Below are positions 1 through 13,060 of a stretch of 64,000 bases of DNA, piece after piece (within the stretch, counting starts at the first letter, position 1; each line of letters begins with the position of its first letter). A program made the translations under genes and the position numbers. The DNA comes from Owenia fusiformis (lineage: Eukaryota > Annelida > Polychaeta > Sabellida > Oweniidae), in assembly GCA_903813345.2 (NCBI GenBank), contig CAIIXF020000012.1, positions 11,948,932 through 12,012,931 of the forward strand. Reading direction: 5' to 3'. The notes beneath the pieces were generated by a model that saw nothing but the letters and a program-made list of their open reading frames with translations, was not told where the DNA came from and did not search any database.

Positions 1-1220
1 GATGGGGCAATGAGTTATGCGTGAATTATAAAAAGCAATACATGCGTTACAACAAAATTATGTGGAATAGGGAATATTGAGTCTTACTATCTGCTGATAA
101 ATGGGATCGGTTGAGACATTTGCTGGTCAAGAAAAAAGAGTAATGGTTTGTAACAAGATTACTCATATTTTACTCTGTGTTACGCACTTTCTAACTGTTT
201 GTTCACGTCTTTGTCGCGAAAGTAATACGTGCAATTAATGATAATCCTTTGAACTAAGTAATTTGTTCTAATTCGACATTAAACTACACATAACTAAATA
301 AAAACTGATTGGACGGCGTTAAGAAACTAAACTCTACACAAAAGTACTGATTTACTATTCCACTGCCATGTTTTGAAATGAAGAAAACGCGAGTGACGAC
401 ATTATAAAAGTCACATATTCCAATATCATTTCCAATATCAAATTACTATATGATGATGATGTGAATGTAAGGAATGCTTTGAAGTTTATCCAATAAATAT
501 TTCATGAAACGTTACTGAGAATTGACAATGTTATTTGGTAAGAGAGCGGTGACTTGTTCTGTCCCGGCTACTATATTAATTGCCATATGAGCGTTGACGG
601 GCGAGGCAAAAACTGTGGAAATGAATTCTCTATGAATATGTTACTTATCCTAAATGCCTCGCCCATTCAGATTAGCCTCGACTATTATCATAAGATCCTG
701 GATACACCCCTGTATATCATCTCAGTTTGATATTATGTCATTACAATAATATGCCACCCGGGAGTCAATCTTAAGAATACTTCCAGCATTTTAATGGATG
801 GACTAAGTCAAGGCAACCTAGCGATCAAATCAAAATACCGTAACATCACTCTTGGTGCTCTAATTCAGACATAAATGTGGATGTATGGAAATAATCTTAC
901 CCGGAATACAATCAGAGAAAGACATCTTTCAATATGCTGTTTTATTCATTATTCTTGAAGAGATATGATCAGTTGTACCTCTGGGCCTTACAACATATGT
1001 AATGCTTACAAGAAACGTGAACGCTTGAATAAGAATATACCGTAAGATGAATGACTTAAAGTGTTTATTGTACGGTATATATAAATAATTGCGACTCTCG
1101 TTGAACAAACTTCATCATAGCATAAGGAAATGAATTAGAATATAAAAATACAAATAATCGTTTGTTGTTCTTAATAAATCACACTTCAGTGAACGTGTTG
1201 TTTCGGTTTCGATCAATTGA
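1..1220. other. Non-coding AT-rich stretch, no gene seen
   Basis: No reading frame with recognisable protein content on either strand. The only structure noted is a short inverted pair, GGGCGAGGCA at 599-608 and TGCCTCGCCC at 655-664, which could form a small hairpin or be the ends of a very short element. Confidence 0.5.
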
Positions 1221-1221
1221 A

Positions 1222-1283
1222 CTCTATATTCATGAGCCTACGATGACGTCTACATAGGCACATTAGACTACATGAATATAGAG
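1222..1283. repeat. Perfect 13-bp inverted repeat (hairpin)
   Basis: CTCTATATTCATG at 1222-1234 is exactly complementary in reverse to CATGAATATAGAG at 1271-1283. A second nested complement, GCCTA facing TAGGC, sits inside. It may be a tiny foldback element or a cruciform-prone site. No coding potential. Confidence 0.6.
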
Positions 1284-1293
1284 CTGGTAACGT

Positions 1294-1444
1294 TCACTCC
1301 TGTAATTATGAATAAATAGTTCACAATGTTTGGGCCCCCTGATTGTGTTCACTAAGAATACATTTTGAGTAGAGCTTATCACACTCACTCCTGTAATTGT
1401 GAATAAATAGTTCACAATGTTTGGGCCCCCTGATTGTGTTCACT
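1294..1444. repeat. Direct duplication of a 60-bp unit, spacing 91 bp
   Basis: The units at 1294-1353 and 1385-1444 are almost identical, both running from TCACTCCTGTAATT to GATTGTGTTCACT and both containing GGGCCCCCTGATTG. They differ at about one base. The low divergence suggests a recent local duplication. Confidence 0.75.
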
Positions 1445-4400
1445 CGGAATAGGTTTGAAGTAGGCTAAAACCAATTTGAATTTGAATCGTGTCCCCTCTA
1501 TTCACCGTGACAGAGCTGCGATTATTACAACACCTGAGTGAACACGCCCAATAATACCTCGCTTACATAAGGTCAGATTCACACTGTATCGGGGCCTTGG
1601 CGATGGGAGTATTATGTGGATTTAATTTTTAACACAATGCTAATCCCCGGCGCCCTTGTGATTTAAACTGAGCTTATTTTGATCACACAACAACTTCATG
1701 ATCATGACAGAAATTTGAAAGTTCGCGTGGCTTGCGCAAATTATATATATATTGATATTATTATTATCATTTTTGTTTAAAACACTTCCTTTTACTCAAT
1801 TTAGAAATATGCTTGTTTTACAATATTTCGATTGATTGGTGCAATACGGGATGTACAATTAGATTATTCTTGTACATCAGAAATACATTGCACGTAGGCT
1901 TGCTTCAGATCGCGCGTGCAATCTAGGTTCAAGGCCATTTTCTCTCTTTCCAAGGAGAATAAATATAACAAAATTCAGATGGGCATTTTTATACTTCTTT
2001 ATTCGTCCATTATAGTGAAGTCTTGGGGTTCTTACGCCTGTGGAGCATCTATATTGATTCAGGGGAGCACGTTTTATATAATTTCGATAGGAAAAGAAAA
2101 TTGAAATACAGTGCAATAAACTCTTTAAGCTTTTTTGGCAAACAGAATTTGGTAGTCAATTAAACAAAAGACGTTACATCAAATACAGTAGAAACGAAAA
2201 CACACTGCATTATTTGAAAAACAAACAAAACAAACATCAATGATATTAAGTCTATACAGTCAATATGGTAATGACACAAAGTAACTTCTCTGAGTGGACC
2301 AACATATTATAAAATGTATAGCATTTGTTTCTAAAGCTGACCATGGTTAATATCTATACAATTTAGTCTGTGCAGTCAGAGTCTCTGGTGCAGTATAGCA
2401 TGTTTTAAGCAAAAGCTAAGTGATCAAATCAGCAATTTAGACAGTTATATCTATAGGAGCACAACCATTGATAAATAAACAAAACCCCAATACCCCAAAA
2501 GTATGCGCCAAGACATAACATCTAACATCCATCCCGATCATACACCTTCAGAATGAGGAATGAAAAATAGGCAATCGAAATTAGAACTTCTCGAATTCTA
2601 AGAAAATGGGTAAACATTGTGATCGGAACGTATGGACTTCGAGACTGTTGTTTGTCCCGCATCATTTGAGACTGAATGCTGCCATCTTGTGCGAATACTA
2701 GATTTGTATCTAAAACTATTTTTGATGTCATATAAGAATTGGCCATCACCTTTTTATTCTTCAACATATTTTGTAATGACTTCATTAGGAATGAAGTGTC
2801 CCTTTGTGATGTGGTTTCGACATACATTGTTTTTCTTAACGTTAGATCAGTCATGTTTTTGGATATATGGGGTTTGTTTTTGATAACTGCTGTACTTTTA
2901 GATGTTTTCCCTTTCTTTCTTTGTTCAATTTGGCACTTATACATATATGTATACATATTCTCAAATTAATCTCCACAGTATGCATCAATTGAGCATGTCC
3001 AAAGAGCTTCAATCCGACCTTATAATAAAGCATAACTGATTGATTTATTCTCACTGAACGTTCAACTGATGGCTCTTGGGTTAATAAACATAAAGAGTAG
3101 GAACTATATGGACACAAACAACTTAGTAATATAGATATGCCTACATTTGCTTTGCACGATTTGCTAGCTTGATTGGCTATTCATTGCTGTGGGATGATGG
3201 ACTGCTCAATGCTCATCAAAACAAAGTGGAGTCGGTGTCCCCCATTCTGATATTTCAAACTCAGTCTATTTCCGTTTTATAAATAGTAGTCTTTTTCTCA
3301 AGAGAAAGTTGCGATTCCAACTATTGTGTCCCTCTTCAATATTTGAAAGATATTGAAATATGGGGAGACGAATTAGTTGCTCATACACTCCCGATGGTAC
3401 ACGGACTAAACAATTATGATTCTTTGGATCGAAGTGAAATAAAACGAAAAATAAATCAAAGATTAGATCGTTTTGTGCAACACTGAATTCTTGTATATCA
3501 CTTGAATTCTTGTGGCATACTTTAAAGGCTAAAATTGATGTCATGAGTTATCCCGTTCCAGGAACAATTTGTTTAGAGGATGTGAAGGTTCAATACAATG
3601 CCACATTATCAAATATACAACACATTTCTTAGATAAAAAATTGCCATTGCAAAATATTTGCCTGCTGATTGAAAATTAAGCGGATTGGCAAGGGCTTTCC
3701 ATCTAATGGATGGCTTTTTGTGCTTCCAAAGTAAATCCGATTATGTTTTTTGAGCCTACACGTTCCATAACAGACTATAATTCATTGTAACCCCCTGATC
3801 CCAAGTGTTCACACTGATACCGGATTCCAATCTTGACGACAGACTACGGAATATATTGTTACGAGCTCTTCAAACTTGATGAGATGCGTCATGGTCTATG
3901 TGGCAATTGCTTCTTAGTTCAAAATGTCAATTTCAATTTCGGTACTAATGTTGCGTACCGCAGCTTACGGCTGTCGGCTAGCGGATTAACCTATTATTAA
4001 CTAAAATATTTGAGTCCACTGTCTTACGAATTTCAACTCGAATAATTTATTTTTGGTTTTATTTAAACAATATTACTGAATTTTTTTTACTAATAGAACT
4101 TTTCGTTCACTCAACCTCAGCAGAATAAAAGTGTTTCTTCTTTTCACACTCCTCGCATGCAGCAGCCAGAGACATACAGATCGATACCCAAGACCCTACT
4201 TATCCACCCTAAACCCTGTAAGAAGCAGTCTTCTTTGTCGTCAAACAAATAGAAAAGGGACAACCATTCAATACAGATTCAATGCTGCAAGGTGTTTCAA
4301 GACTCTGCCAATGTAAAACCCATTTCTACAGTATAAAAGACAAGTATTTCCATTTATTCAGCTCTCATAACAAAATGAGAATATTTAATTGAAAAATAAC

Positions 4401-4906
4401 GACCAGCCGTCCGCAGATTTCACGTATTAACCGAACGTGCTGACAAAGTTGGGGGATTGATCTAAATATAAGTAATGTTCTGTCAATTTACGCTTTTAAA
4501 TTGAATGAGCTCACTGATTCTCTTTTGCAGAACATAGCACTCCTTCAAATTAAATCATAACATGTATCGTAATGGATAATACTCAGCCAGGGGAAGTACA
4601 AGTTGTATCTACCAGACAATTATCATCCAGGGGGTATCATATTGTGACATTGTGTCTAAGAAAATATATGAGGCTCCTTGTACAAGTGTCCAAGGGGAGT
4701 GATCTCGTCCCTGTTTGGACAAGAGTGGACTTGCAAATGATAACGTTTGAAAAGTGTCACACTCCTCAATACAAATCTTTCTGCTATGTGCATTATTATG
4801 CCTATTTTCGGAAAATAACTAATGATTTTACTTCATGAACATAATGGTTAATGCTTCATAAATTCTTAAAAGTTCTGCATCTTGAATCTTCCATTTTCCA
4901 TAGATA
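1445..4906. other. Non-coding stretch; one unrecognised open frame
   Basis: Nothing recognisable here. The longest frame is on the minus strand, 2956-2522 (144 codons, lysine/serine/methionine-rich). It has no domain I know and no convincing splice sites or start context, so I do not call it a gene. It could be an exon of a fast-evolving protein. Confidence 0.4.
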
Positions 4907-5209
4907 CAGGGTTTGCCCAAAAATGTTGCAACTTTTTAGAAGGCTAGAAAAGTATCGTAACATTACGGTATTGACATTATTTTTTACAGAAACTTAAGGA
5001 AAATTGGTAAATCTCGGACACATAAATAGTTTAGCATTAATGTTCAAACATCTTACAAAAAATTTGAAGTCAGTATTAGCAATAAGTATTTGAATGGTAA
5101 GATATGCCTATCCTTAAATTTCTGTAAAAATGTTTTCATGTCAATACCATAATGTTACGATACTCTTCTAGCTTTCTAAAAAAGTTGTAAAATATTTTGG
5201 CACAACCTG
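4907..5209. mobile_element. Tc1/mariner-type MITE with ~100-bp TIRs and TA duplication
   Basis: A TA dinucleotide lies outside each end (4905-4906 and 5210-5211). The left end begins CAGGGTTTGCCCAAAA and the right end, reversed, begins CAGGTTGTGCCAAAAT. Similarity between the arms continues for about 100 bp through GTATCGTAACATTA and TTTTACAGAAA. The element is 303 bp with no coding capacity. Because the arms occupy most of it, it should fold back on itself. TA target sites and CAGGGTG-like ends are typical of Tc1/mariner derivatives. Confidence 0.8.
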
Positions 5210-6698
5210 TAGATACATATCATATAGTCCGAAAGTGTAAGGCCTTAAAGAGGACATTGCTTCCAAACGTTTACACATTGTATCCTTTGGTACCACTTAA
5301 AGTGGTATATTAACCCCATATGCGCTCCGTGATTCGATCAAAATGTCTTCAATCTACGCACGGTCCTTAAATGGCCCTCTTTAATATAATATCTATAACA
5401 AATTTCTTCTTCAAATGATAAATGATGTTGAACAATATTACTAGTTTTTCTTATCATACCTTTATTAGTCTCGTGTCGGTGATTAAAGTCGAAGCTAATA
5501 TATCATACATACAAGGCCCAAGCTGAAGTCATTAATCAGGACATGATTAGGGTGATTTCGGAAAAAAGTTTTGTGTCGCAGAATAGAGGTCAATTACCAT
5601 TTGGACATTGACATTAAAGAGGATGTTAACATCAAATATTGTATTGGAGGATAATTAAAGCATTTGGATAATGATTACATGTCTTTTCTCATGCTGTTAA
5701 ATAAGTGTATTCTCAAACTATTTATATTTCAAGTTGAGGGTTGTTGGTGAAAGGATCAAGAACCGGTGTAAAAAGAGTAGGATGTCATAATAATTTATGG
5801 TCCTACTCTCCATTGATTTATATGGTGACCTCTTTCCCTTATTATCTTATACACAACCAGGGCCAGTAAGGGCTTTCAAAAAGGGGGACCATAATCCCTG
5901 AGGGACCATAATTTCTTTCACACCGGGCATGCTGGGACTGGGTAAATGTCGGGGCAGCCATTTTGGAATTTCAGTCCCAAAATGTTTATTGTCTCCGCAC
6001 TTTCTGTCAAACCAGTAGACTGATTTCAAATTCTTTCTTATAAGGCACAGATTGAAACCCATGGTAATAATATCATTGTGGGATTAGTGTAGGATCAAGG
6101 ATACAAAGCCAGTGATTATAGTAGATTAGCATTCACTATAAACAAGGCCAATTGAATCATTTGTGAGGATTTTTAATTCTATTTAGTATTGCGCAATAAT
6201 AATTTTGTGGATTGCATCATTTACAGGGTGACATTTAGAATGCAACACATCTTCAGATTCAAATCTTTTTGAGCTAAATATTATTTTAATTACGAACTAA
6301 CCTTTGAACTTTTATGTGAAATATTTAGAAATTCTATCCAGCACATTCATTGATTTTCCATATTAATGTCATATCATGGTGTGCCCAAATGAAAGTTAAA
6401 CAATTGATTTATACTATACACTGTACTTATATGCAGAAGTACATTACATTACAATACTTATAACAACTTAATACTATATATTTAAAACATTTTATATTGT
6501 ATTTATGAGCATCGTCTTTGGGATCTGGGACGAAATTCCAAGTCATGTGTACAAATAGTCATTACACTAAACTGAAGTATACTTCAGAGTATATGTTCGT
6601 TAATTACATCCCATATAGATTTTGTATCCTTTTGAAATTAGTTAGATTTCTAAAAGTGCATCCCCGTAGTTCTGAAACTGAATTATATCTTGTCGTTC

Positions 6699-6945
6699 TC
6701 TGAAGATTTGATAAATGACTTTCAAAGCCTTGTAAAGTAGCCTTTTGAAGCTGGGACTACGTCGCTGTGGAAAGCTTTTTACCATTTTATCTGATAAGTC
6801 TTATATTTGTTCTTTCTCTCTATAGATTGTACAGGCGGTTTTGAAGTCACAATGGCTTTTGTAATTCGGCAAACATTGTAAATTGTAAAGAATAAAGATT
6901 TTACATAAGTGAGCATAGTTAGAGAACACTTAAAGTTGTCTAATA
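6699..6945. repeat. Diverged dispersed repeat, copy 1
   Basis: Shares an ordered series of blocks with 9715-9920: GAAGATTTGAT, TTTCAAAGC, TTGTAAAGTAGCCTTT, CTCTCTA.AGATT, GAAGTCACAATGG and AAAGAATAAAGA. The conserved order over about 200 bp indicates common descent. Both copies may be fragments of one old interspersed element. No terminal structure was found. Confidence 0.55.
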
Positions 6946-9714
6946 AGAAAAACCCTTCAGGCGTATCTACATTTCCAATAAGTTGCCAACTTATTTTGTT
7001 TAAACAACTGTTTATTATATCAATCGGCGAACAGAGTTTTTTTCAAGAGCAGGGCGACATGACTTGCGAATAACGATCTAAAAAGTATCATTTATTTGCG
7101 CTATTGTTTCATTTGGGTTATCTTAAGAAGTCTATTATAAAGGAACCAGTTATTGATTGATTTTTGAAATCTTGGAGCAATTGTCATTGTGTAGTAGAAA
7201 TCGACAGAAAGATATGCTGAAGAGCTATGTCTGCGCTGTTTGATAAATACAATTCTTCTTTTTGAGAGGATATGCATTTCTTAAATCGAGTAACAGACGA
7301 AGTGTTAACAGTTTTTAGGAATAAAAAGTAATAAAAAACGATTTTGAGCAATTTGAAAAGACAGATGTATTATGAATAAGTTTAAACAATTGATCTTATA
7401 CTTAGAAATGTCACTTTGCCATCTACCACATCTTAATGAAAGGAATTGCTATTTCCACTGCCCCTGGGGATCATTATGAAATAAGTGTATTTGTAAACGT
7501 TGACTTAACGTATATTCAGATTATACAAATATACTTTAATCGGATCATTAATCATATTAATTACTTTTATTTATCTCAATTATTAAGTTCCAGATACAAT
7601 AATCATCAATACTAAGCTATCAATACAAGGTGTTGTTATGATTTGAATGTGGAACTATTTTAATTTTGTTCAATGTCAAATATTGCCCTTTGCGTTTTTG
7701 ATAGATCGAGAATATCACGCAAATAGAGGTATAAGGACAAAATTCGTTCTTTGTTTTACAAAAACGTATCATGCAATAAGGTGTTTCACCATTGTTGTGA
7801 GTTCTCTTTATTATATTCAATAGCACTGCTAGAAGTTTCTACTATCTTAAAAATGCATCAGCTACTTTTATACTGCTGGTCCATTTGGACTGTTCAATAC
7901 TTTTTTCAGTACATACTGGCTTTCAAACATTTTATGAGACAAAACCATTGGTGCAAACAATAAACGTATTCATATACATGATTGTAGATTATTAGCCAAA
8001 TTGGTCGTTCATGAAAACCTATGTGAAGGTGTCTTAGTGTGACAATATACTTTGAATGACCAAAATGGATATTGTATATGCGTACTGTCACTAGAATCGT
8101 ATTTCACAAGATGTATGCTACTTGTTCCTATTGAGACTGATATCTTCAATTATCTAATACTCATGTGTGATTATCAAGTTTTGATCGATCGAATATGACG
8201 ACGAACTATTGAAAGTTCAGAAAATAAGCGTTTGATTTGGCGGATTCATAGCATTGGAACTCACATTATTAGTAGTAGATATTGTAAATTAGATTAACAA
8301 ACGATTAGACAAACTCACGCACAGCGCCTCAGTCACCGTCATGTTCACAAATCATTGATCTAGGACTAGTTTGATTATAAATATTTCAACATTAGTGTCT
8401 GCTATAATATACAAAAATGTTTTGCAACCGGAAGTGCTTTTGTTGTCCAATAAAGACTTCCGGAAACCAGACTGTTGTTTGAGCTGCAGCTAATTGAAAA
8501 TAGAATATATATTACCAGAGTCACAATCACACGAGCGCATGTAATTTTATCATTGATACATTTCAACAGTAAGTCTGTATTTTGATATGCAAGGAGTACG
8601 AGTCTGAGACCAAATATTCAAAGTAGTCTTAGTCGATCTGGGATCGCGCCCGGCATATTTTCTAAATTGAGATGAAAGGTTTTTATATATTTTAAGTCTG
8701 TTCCTTATATTATGACATTGTATTTTTGTGACTGGATAAGAATGGAACAAAGCAATCACACTTCAACCCACGATTGCTTCACAAGTATGTTTGCAACCCA
8801 CAACCCGCGTTATGCATTGTCCAAAAGACGCATAGGTTCATTGGACTCCATTTGGACTCATATTTGTATGGAAAGCGGACCTGCTATTTCAAATTTGGTA
8901 GTCTTACTGAAGCATCCTTTGTACAGAAACTTCGAAACCCATGATTATAATACAGAGGTCACTTTATTACGTCGAGGAGGATTATACGCTCGGAATAAAT
9001 TTAAATGCAACTTTCTAAAACCCTTAATATCGAAAGAATTAAAGAAGACATACACGACATCCATCCATTTGCAATAATACAAATTGTTTCATTTGTGTAC
9101 TTGGATCAAACATTATGTTAAATCTTATGCTCCTTCCATCGTATTAAGTACTCAATTGAGTGGCTGTTTCAGAATTCAAAGGATTCTTACTATTTTCCTT
9201 TTTTCTGTTTCTTTTGTAACAGGAAATTTTCAGTTCCGATAAATTGCATCATATATATGACTATTGTGACAATGTATACGATGTATACGGCTGATGCAGT
9301 TATGTTCATATTTTGTACTATTCGCAGGAATTTGAAGTTTTATTATGGCACCGTTACATGTATGTTTGTAACACAAGCTTTAAGAAAAATTGGTCAAAAC
9401 TTCTGATCAAGCCTAGAATTTTTATCACCTATAGTACCACTTCATCTCGGAGGCAAGAGCCTTGTTAAAGAACCAATGAATTAGTGAGATCCTGTTAATA
9501 GTTCGAAATTGTCATATAATTCTGGGATAAAGTAGTTTAAACAACTTATATAAAACCCCAATGATAACTTTTGACTGACATCGTATTCAATTCGTCATTA
9601 GTCATCCAGGTAGCGTTCAATCGTGTGTCAATTGCCAATAAAACGAACTAATAATTTCGTTCATAGAAATAAGTCAACACTTCACCAACTTCAAAAGTGA
9701 TTATATCATGTCTC

Positions 9715-9920
9715 CTTTAGAAGATTTGATGAATGAGTTTCAAAGCGTTGTAAAGTAGCCTTTGGTTCTTCTTTGTTCTTGCTCTCTACAGATTCGACAT
9801 GCAATATAGAAGTCACAATGGTCTCAGGAATGGTGGTTATAATGTTTATAGCAAAGAATAAAGACCTCGAACAAAGTGAACATTCCAATCGTACTATGAA
9901 GAGGACTATCAATATGTCAC
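9715..9920. repeat. Diverged dispersed repeat, copy 2
   Basis: Partner of the segment at 6699-6945, same orientation, with roughly 70 percent similarity by eye. It contains GTTGTAAAGTAGCCTTTGG and AGAAGTCACAATGG. No coding content recognised. Confidence 0.55.
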
Positions 9921-11198
9921 ATAACATCTAAAACTAATTTTATCTTCACAATAACTTGCTATGTAAGCCAAGTGGCAATAATGTAAAGACCAAAAAGCAT
10001 TAAAAAGTAAAACCATTTTAAGGGACATTTAATAGTACAACTGGTCATAAAACAAGCCCTAGTATGCCAAATAATGATGTGACGTACAAAACAGAACTGT
10101 TTAACATGAATCAGTGGCGTAGGAACAATGTACGCCAAAACGCCAGTGCGTAGTGTTGAAAAGTGAGAATAAAAAAGAATTTTCCTATGTTCTTTAGTCA
10201 TATTTTCTCATTGTTCATAAATTGTAAAAGTAATCTCGAGCACACTAGCCTAAAGAAATGTTTTGTGGATACCATATCATTATTGGTCTGTCTGGAAAAT
10301 ATCATTTAACAGATTGAATTCCCTTACCAACATGCTTTATTTCATGAAAATCGAGCCACTATTGAATGTCTTATGAACACAATTTTGCCAAATATTCGTG
10401 AATCGCGTTCTCTTCACGAATTTGAGAGGAAAACTGTTTTTTTCAAAAACTACTTGATGAATACCTTTGACATTTTTTCTGCATTTTCCGTAATGCTTAT
10501 GCAAACTATTGTATCATATAATTATAATGATGAACCTCTTTAAATTTAGATGTACATTTTTTTTATTCTCCCCTACCCCAATTTTTCAATTTCACTATCG
10601 ATTTATATTCCGTTGCTATGCAAAATCATAGACACGAAATTATAGTTAAGTCAACAATTATCTATTTTCTTACTAAATTATAATTGTTATTGGTAGTACT
10701 TTTTGAAATATGGATGTTAAAGACAAAAACAACTTGAAAATGCTGATTATTCAATTACACGTTCCATTGATTTCAGTTCTAGAAAAGCGATTACCTATTT
10801 TTTTTTCATTTGAAAAATAATAGCTTCTTGTTTTATAACATTTTTGGCACCCCCTAAGTCACGTTGACCTCGATTTGACCTTTGTGGTGGGTGTGTTTAT
10901 TTGTTTCATTGATCACGAATGCGTTTCTTTATATCAATTGATCAAACTAGTTTCTTTAATCTGTACGTATTGTATTGCACGGTACACGATGGAATCAGAC
11001 AATACTATATATCTTAATTCAATTATTCGAAAATGATTAAAAAATCTCTAATTGTTTTCTGGAAATTGGTCGTCTCAATCGTTCGAGACATTAGCAAAGT
11101 GAGAATGATTTGTGTCGAGATTTAAAAGATAGGCTTTCCAAGGTGATTTTAAATGATGAAAATCATTCGAACATTTTAAAGCACATTAAAAAGGTATC

Positions 11199-11331
11199 AG
11201 GGATTTAAAGCTTGCATATAAAATCGAAACGCCAACCTATACGTATGACCAATCGCCCATATAAATGCATCGCTTAAGTATTTCCGTTCACATTTAGGTT
11301 GTGAAAAATATTGCAAGCTTAAAATCTCTGT
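11199..11331. mobile_element. 133-bp MITE (GGGAGTTTAAGCTTGCA family), copy 1
   Basis: One of four copies in the window (also 44205-44336, 48989-49122 and 61220-61348). Ends are inverted versions of TAGGGAGTTTAAGCTTGCA. The interior contains ATGACCAATCGCCCAT and TTTCCGTTCAC. It is non-coding. Short length and TIRs make it a MITE; the superfamily is undetermined, and the flanks fit a TWA-like target as in PIF/Harbinger but are not decisive. Confidence 0.75.
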
Positions 11332-11639
11332 TACCATAAAATGACGTTTTACAAGCATAATATAGGCGTTTTGATATAGAATATTGACACAATTGTTTCA
11401 TATTTTTTGGCGGGATTTTTGGCGTAGTGTTGCATTTACACCTTCCTACGCCCCTGTGAATGATGTTCGACAAGTATGCAATTATATATTGGAATTAATT
11501 TTGAACTTATCTTAAGAACATGGAGAAGTTAGGATTTGAACGATGTTAAAAATGACATTTTCAATCAGAAATTACCCATCCTCTCCTGTTTTCACTCAGA
11601 GGACTATCACATTACCATGATAGTTTGTAGTCAACGAAG

Positions 11640-13060
11640 CGCTTGTTTTAGCTCACACGGTGAGCTTTTGCAATCGCTCACTTGTCCGTCTGTCTGTCTG
11701 TCCGTCCGTCTGTCTGTCTGTCCGTCAACAATAGTGGCACGTTTTAAAACCTCTGTCGATAGGATTCCTGTTTTAAGTTATTTCTGTTCAACATCAATAC
11801 ACAAAACTCCCCTATTACTCCTGGTTCAAAAGCTCGCCTATTTTCAAAATGGCCGCCATTTTTGTCTCGCGAAATTCACTTTTGACCCATTTCCTAGCTT
11901 TGCAAATAATTTCAGGTGTCCTACATTGTAAAAATCTGTGGCAATGTAAAGAGTAGATATATGAAATAATTTTGTTACAAAAAATCAGCGAAAAATTATG
12001 TCTATTTTTTAATTTTCAGCCATTTTAGTTAACAATGATTTGTCCATCTGACTTGTGAAATCCACTTTTCCGTCAACAACAGTGGCACGTTTTAAAACCT
12101 CTGTCGATAGGATTCCTGTTTTAAGTTATTTCTGTTCAACATCAATACAGAAAACTCCCCTATGACTCCTGGCTCAAAAGCTCGCCTATTTTCAAAATGG
12201 CCGCCATTTTTGTCTCGCGAAATTCACTTTTGACCTATTTCCTAGCTTTACAAATAATTTCAAGTGTCCTACATTGTAAAAATCCATGTCAATGTAAAGA
12301 GTAGATGTATGAAATAATTTCGTTACGAAAAATCAGCAAAAAATTATATCCATTTTTTTTATTTTCAGCCATTTTAGTTAACATTGATTTGTCCATCTGT
12401 CTCGCAAAATCCACTTTTGGACCATTTGCCTTAAACCCTCTGTCGACAGGATTCCTGTTTTAAGTTAATTTTGTTCAACATCAATACAAAAAACTCTCCT
12501 ATGACTCTTGGTTCAAAAGCTCGCCTATTTTCAAAATGGTCACCATTCTTGTCTCGCGAAATTCACTTTTGGCCCATTTCCTAGCTTTACAAATAATTTC
12601 AGCTGTCCTGCATTGTAAAAAGCCATGTCACTGTAAAGAGTCGTTGTATGAAATAATTTTGTTCGGCAAAATATTATATCAGTTTGTTTTTTTTCATCCA
12701 TTTTAGTTAACATTGATTCGTCCATCTGCCTCTCAGTCAGTCCAAAAAAGTGCCAAGTTTTAAACCTCTGTTAACACTTTTTAAATCCTCTGTAGATAGG
12801 ATTCCCGATTTAAAATAATTTTGTTCAACATCAATAAAGAAAAAAAACCGTGACTCCTGCTTCAAAATCTCGCCTAATTTCAAAATGGCCACCATTTTTT
12901 GTCTCGGGAAATTCACTTTTGGCCCATTTCCTAGCTTTACAAATAAGTTCAGGTGTCCTGCATTGTAAAAAGCCATGTCTTTGTTAAGAGTAGTTGTATG
13001 AAATAATTTTGTCACAAAAAATCTGCAAAACATTATACCCGTCTTTTTTTATTTTCACTT
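11640..13060. repeat. Four tandem ~345-bp satellite units with GTCC/GTCT leader
   Basis: After a GTGAGC-containing leader and a GTCTGTCTGTCCGTC tract (about 11661-11727), the same unit occurs four times. The block CTCTGTCGATAGGATTCCTG or its variant begins at 11751, 12099, 12438 and 12788, giving spacings of 348, 339 and 350. Each unit contains TCAAAATGGCCGCCATTTTT or a variant, followed by TCTCGCGAAATTCACTTTTG. Later units are progressively more diverged. Leader motifs of this sort are known to me from mollusc-like repeats. Frames crossing the array are repeat artefacts. Confidence 0.85.

Larger units (their letters stand above)
5212..11198. other. Non-coding stretch with a diverged dispersed repeat
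   Basis: No gene recognised. The plus-strand frame 8712-9077 (121 codons) shows no known domain and is probably chance. The only structure is a pair of related segments at about 6699-6945 and 9715-9920, described separately. Confidence 0.45.

Noticed and set aside
2522-2956. 144-codon minus-strand open frame
   Set aside because: Composition is low in information (Lys/Ser/Met), no known motif and no clear exon borders. Kept only as a remark.
8712-9077. 121-codon plus-strand open frame
   Set aside because: No recognisable domain, no splice context or codon pattern distinguishing it from chance in AT-rich DNA.
11536-11931. 131-codon open frame across the start of the satellite array
   Set aside because: Formed by GTCC/GTCT repeats and satellite sequence; same-type frames recur in the array by repetition.
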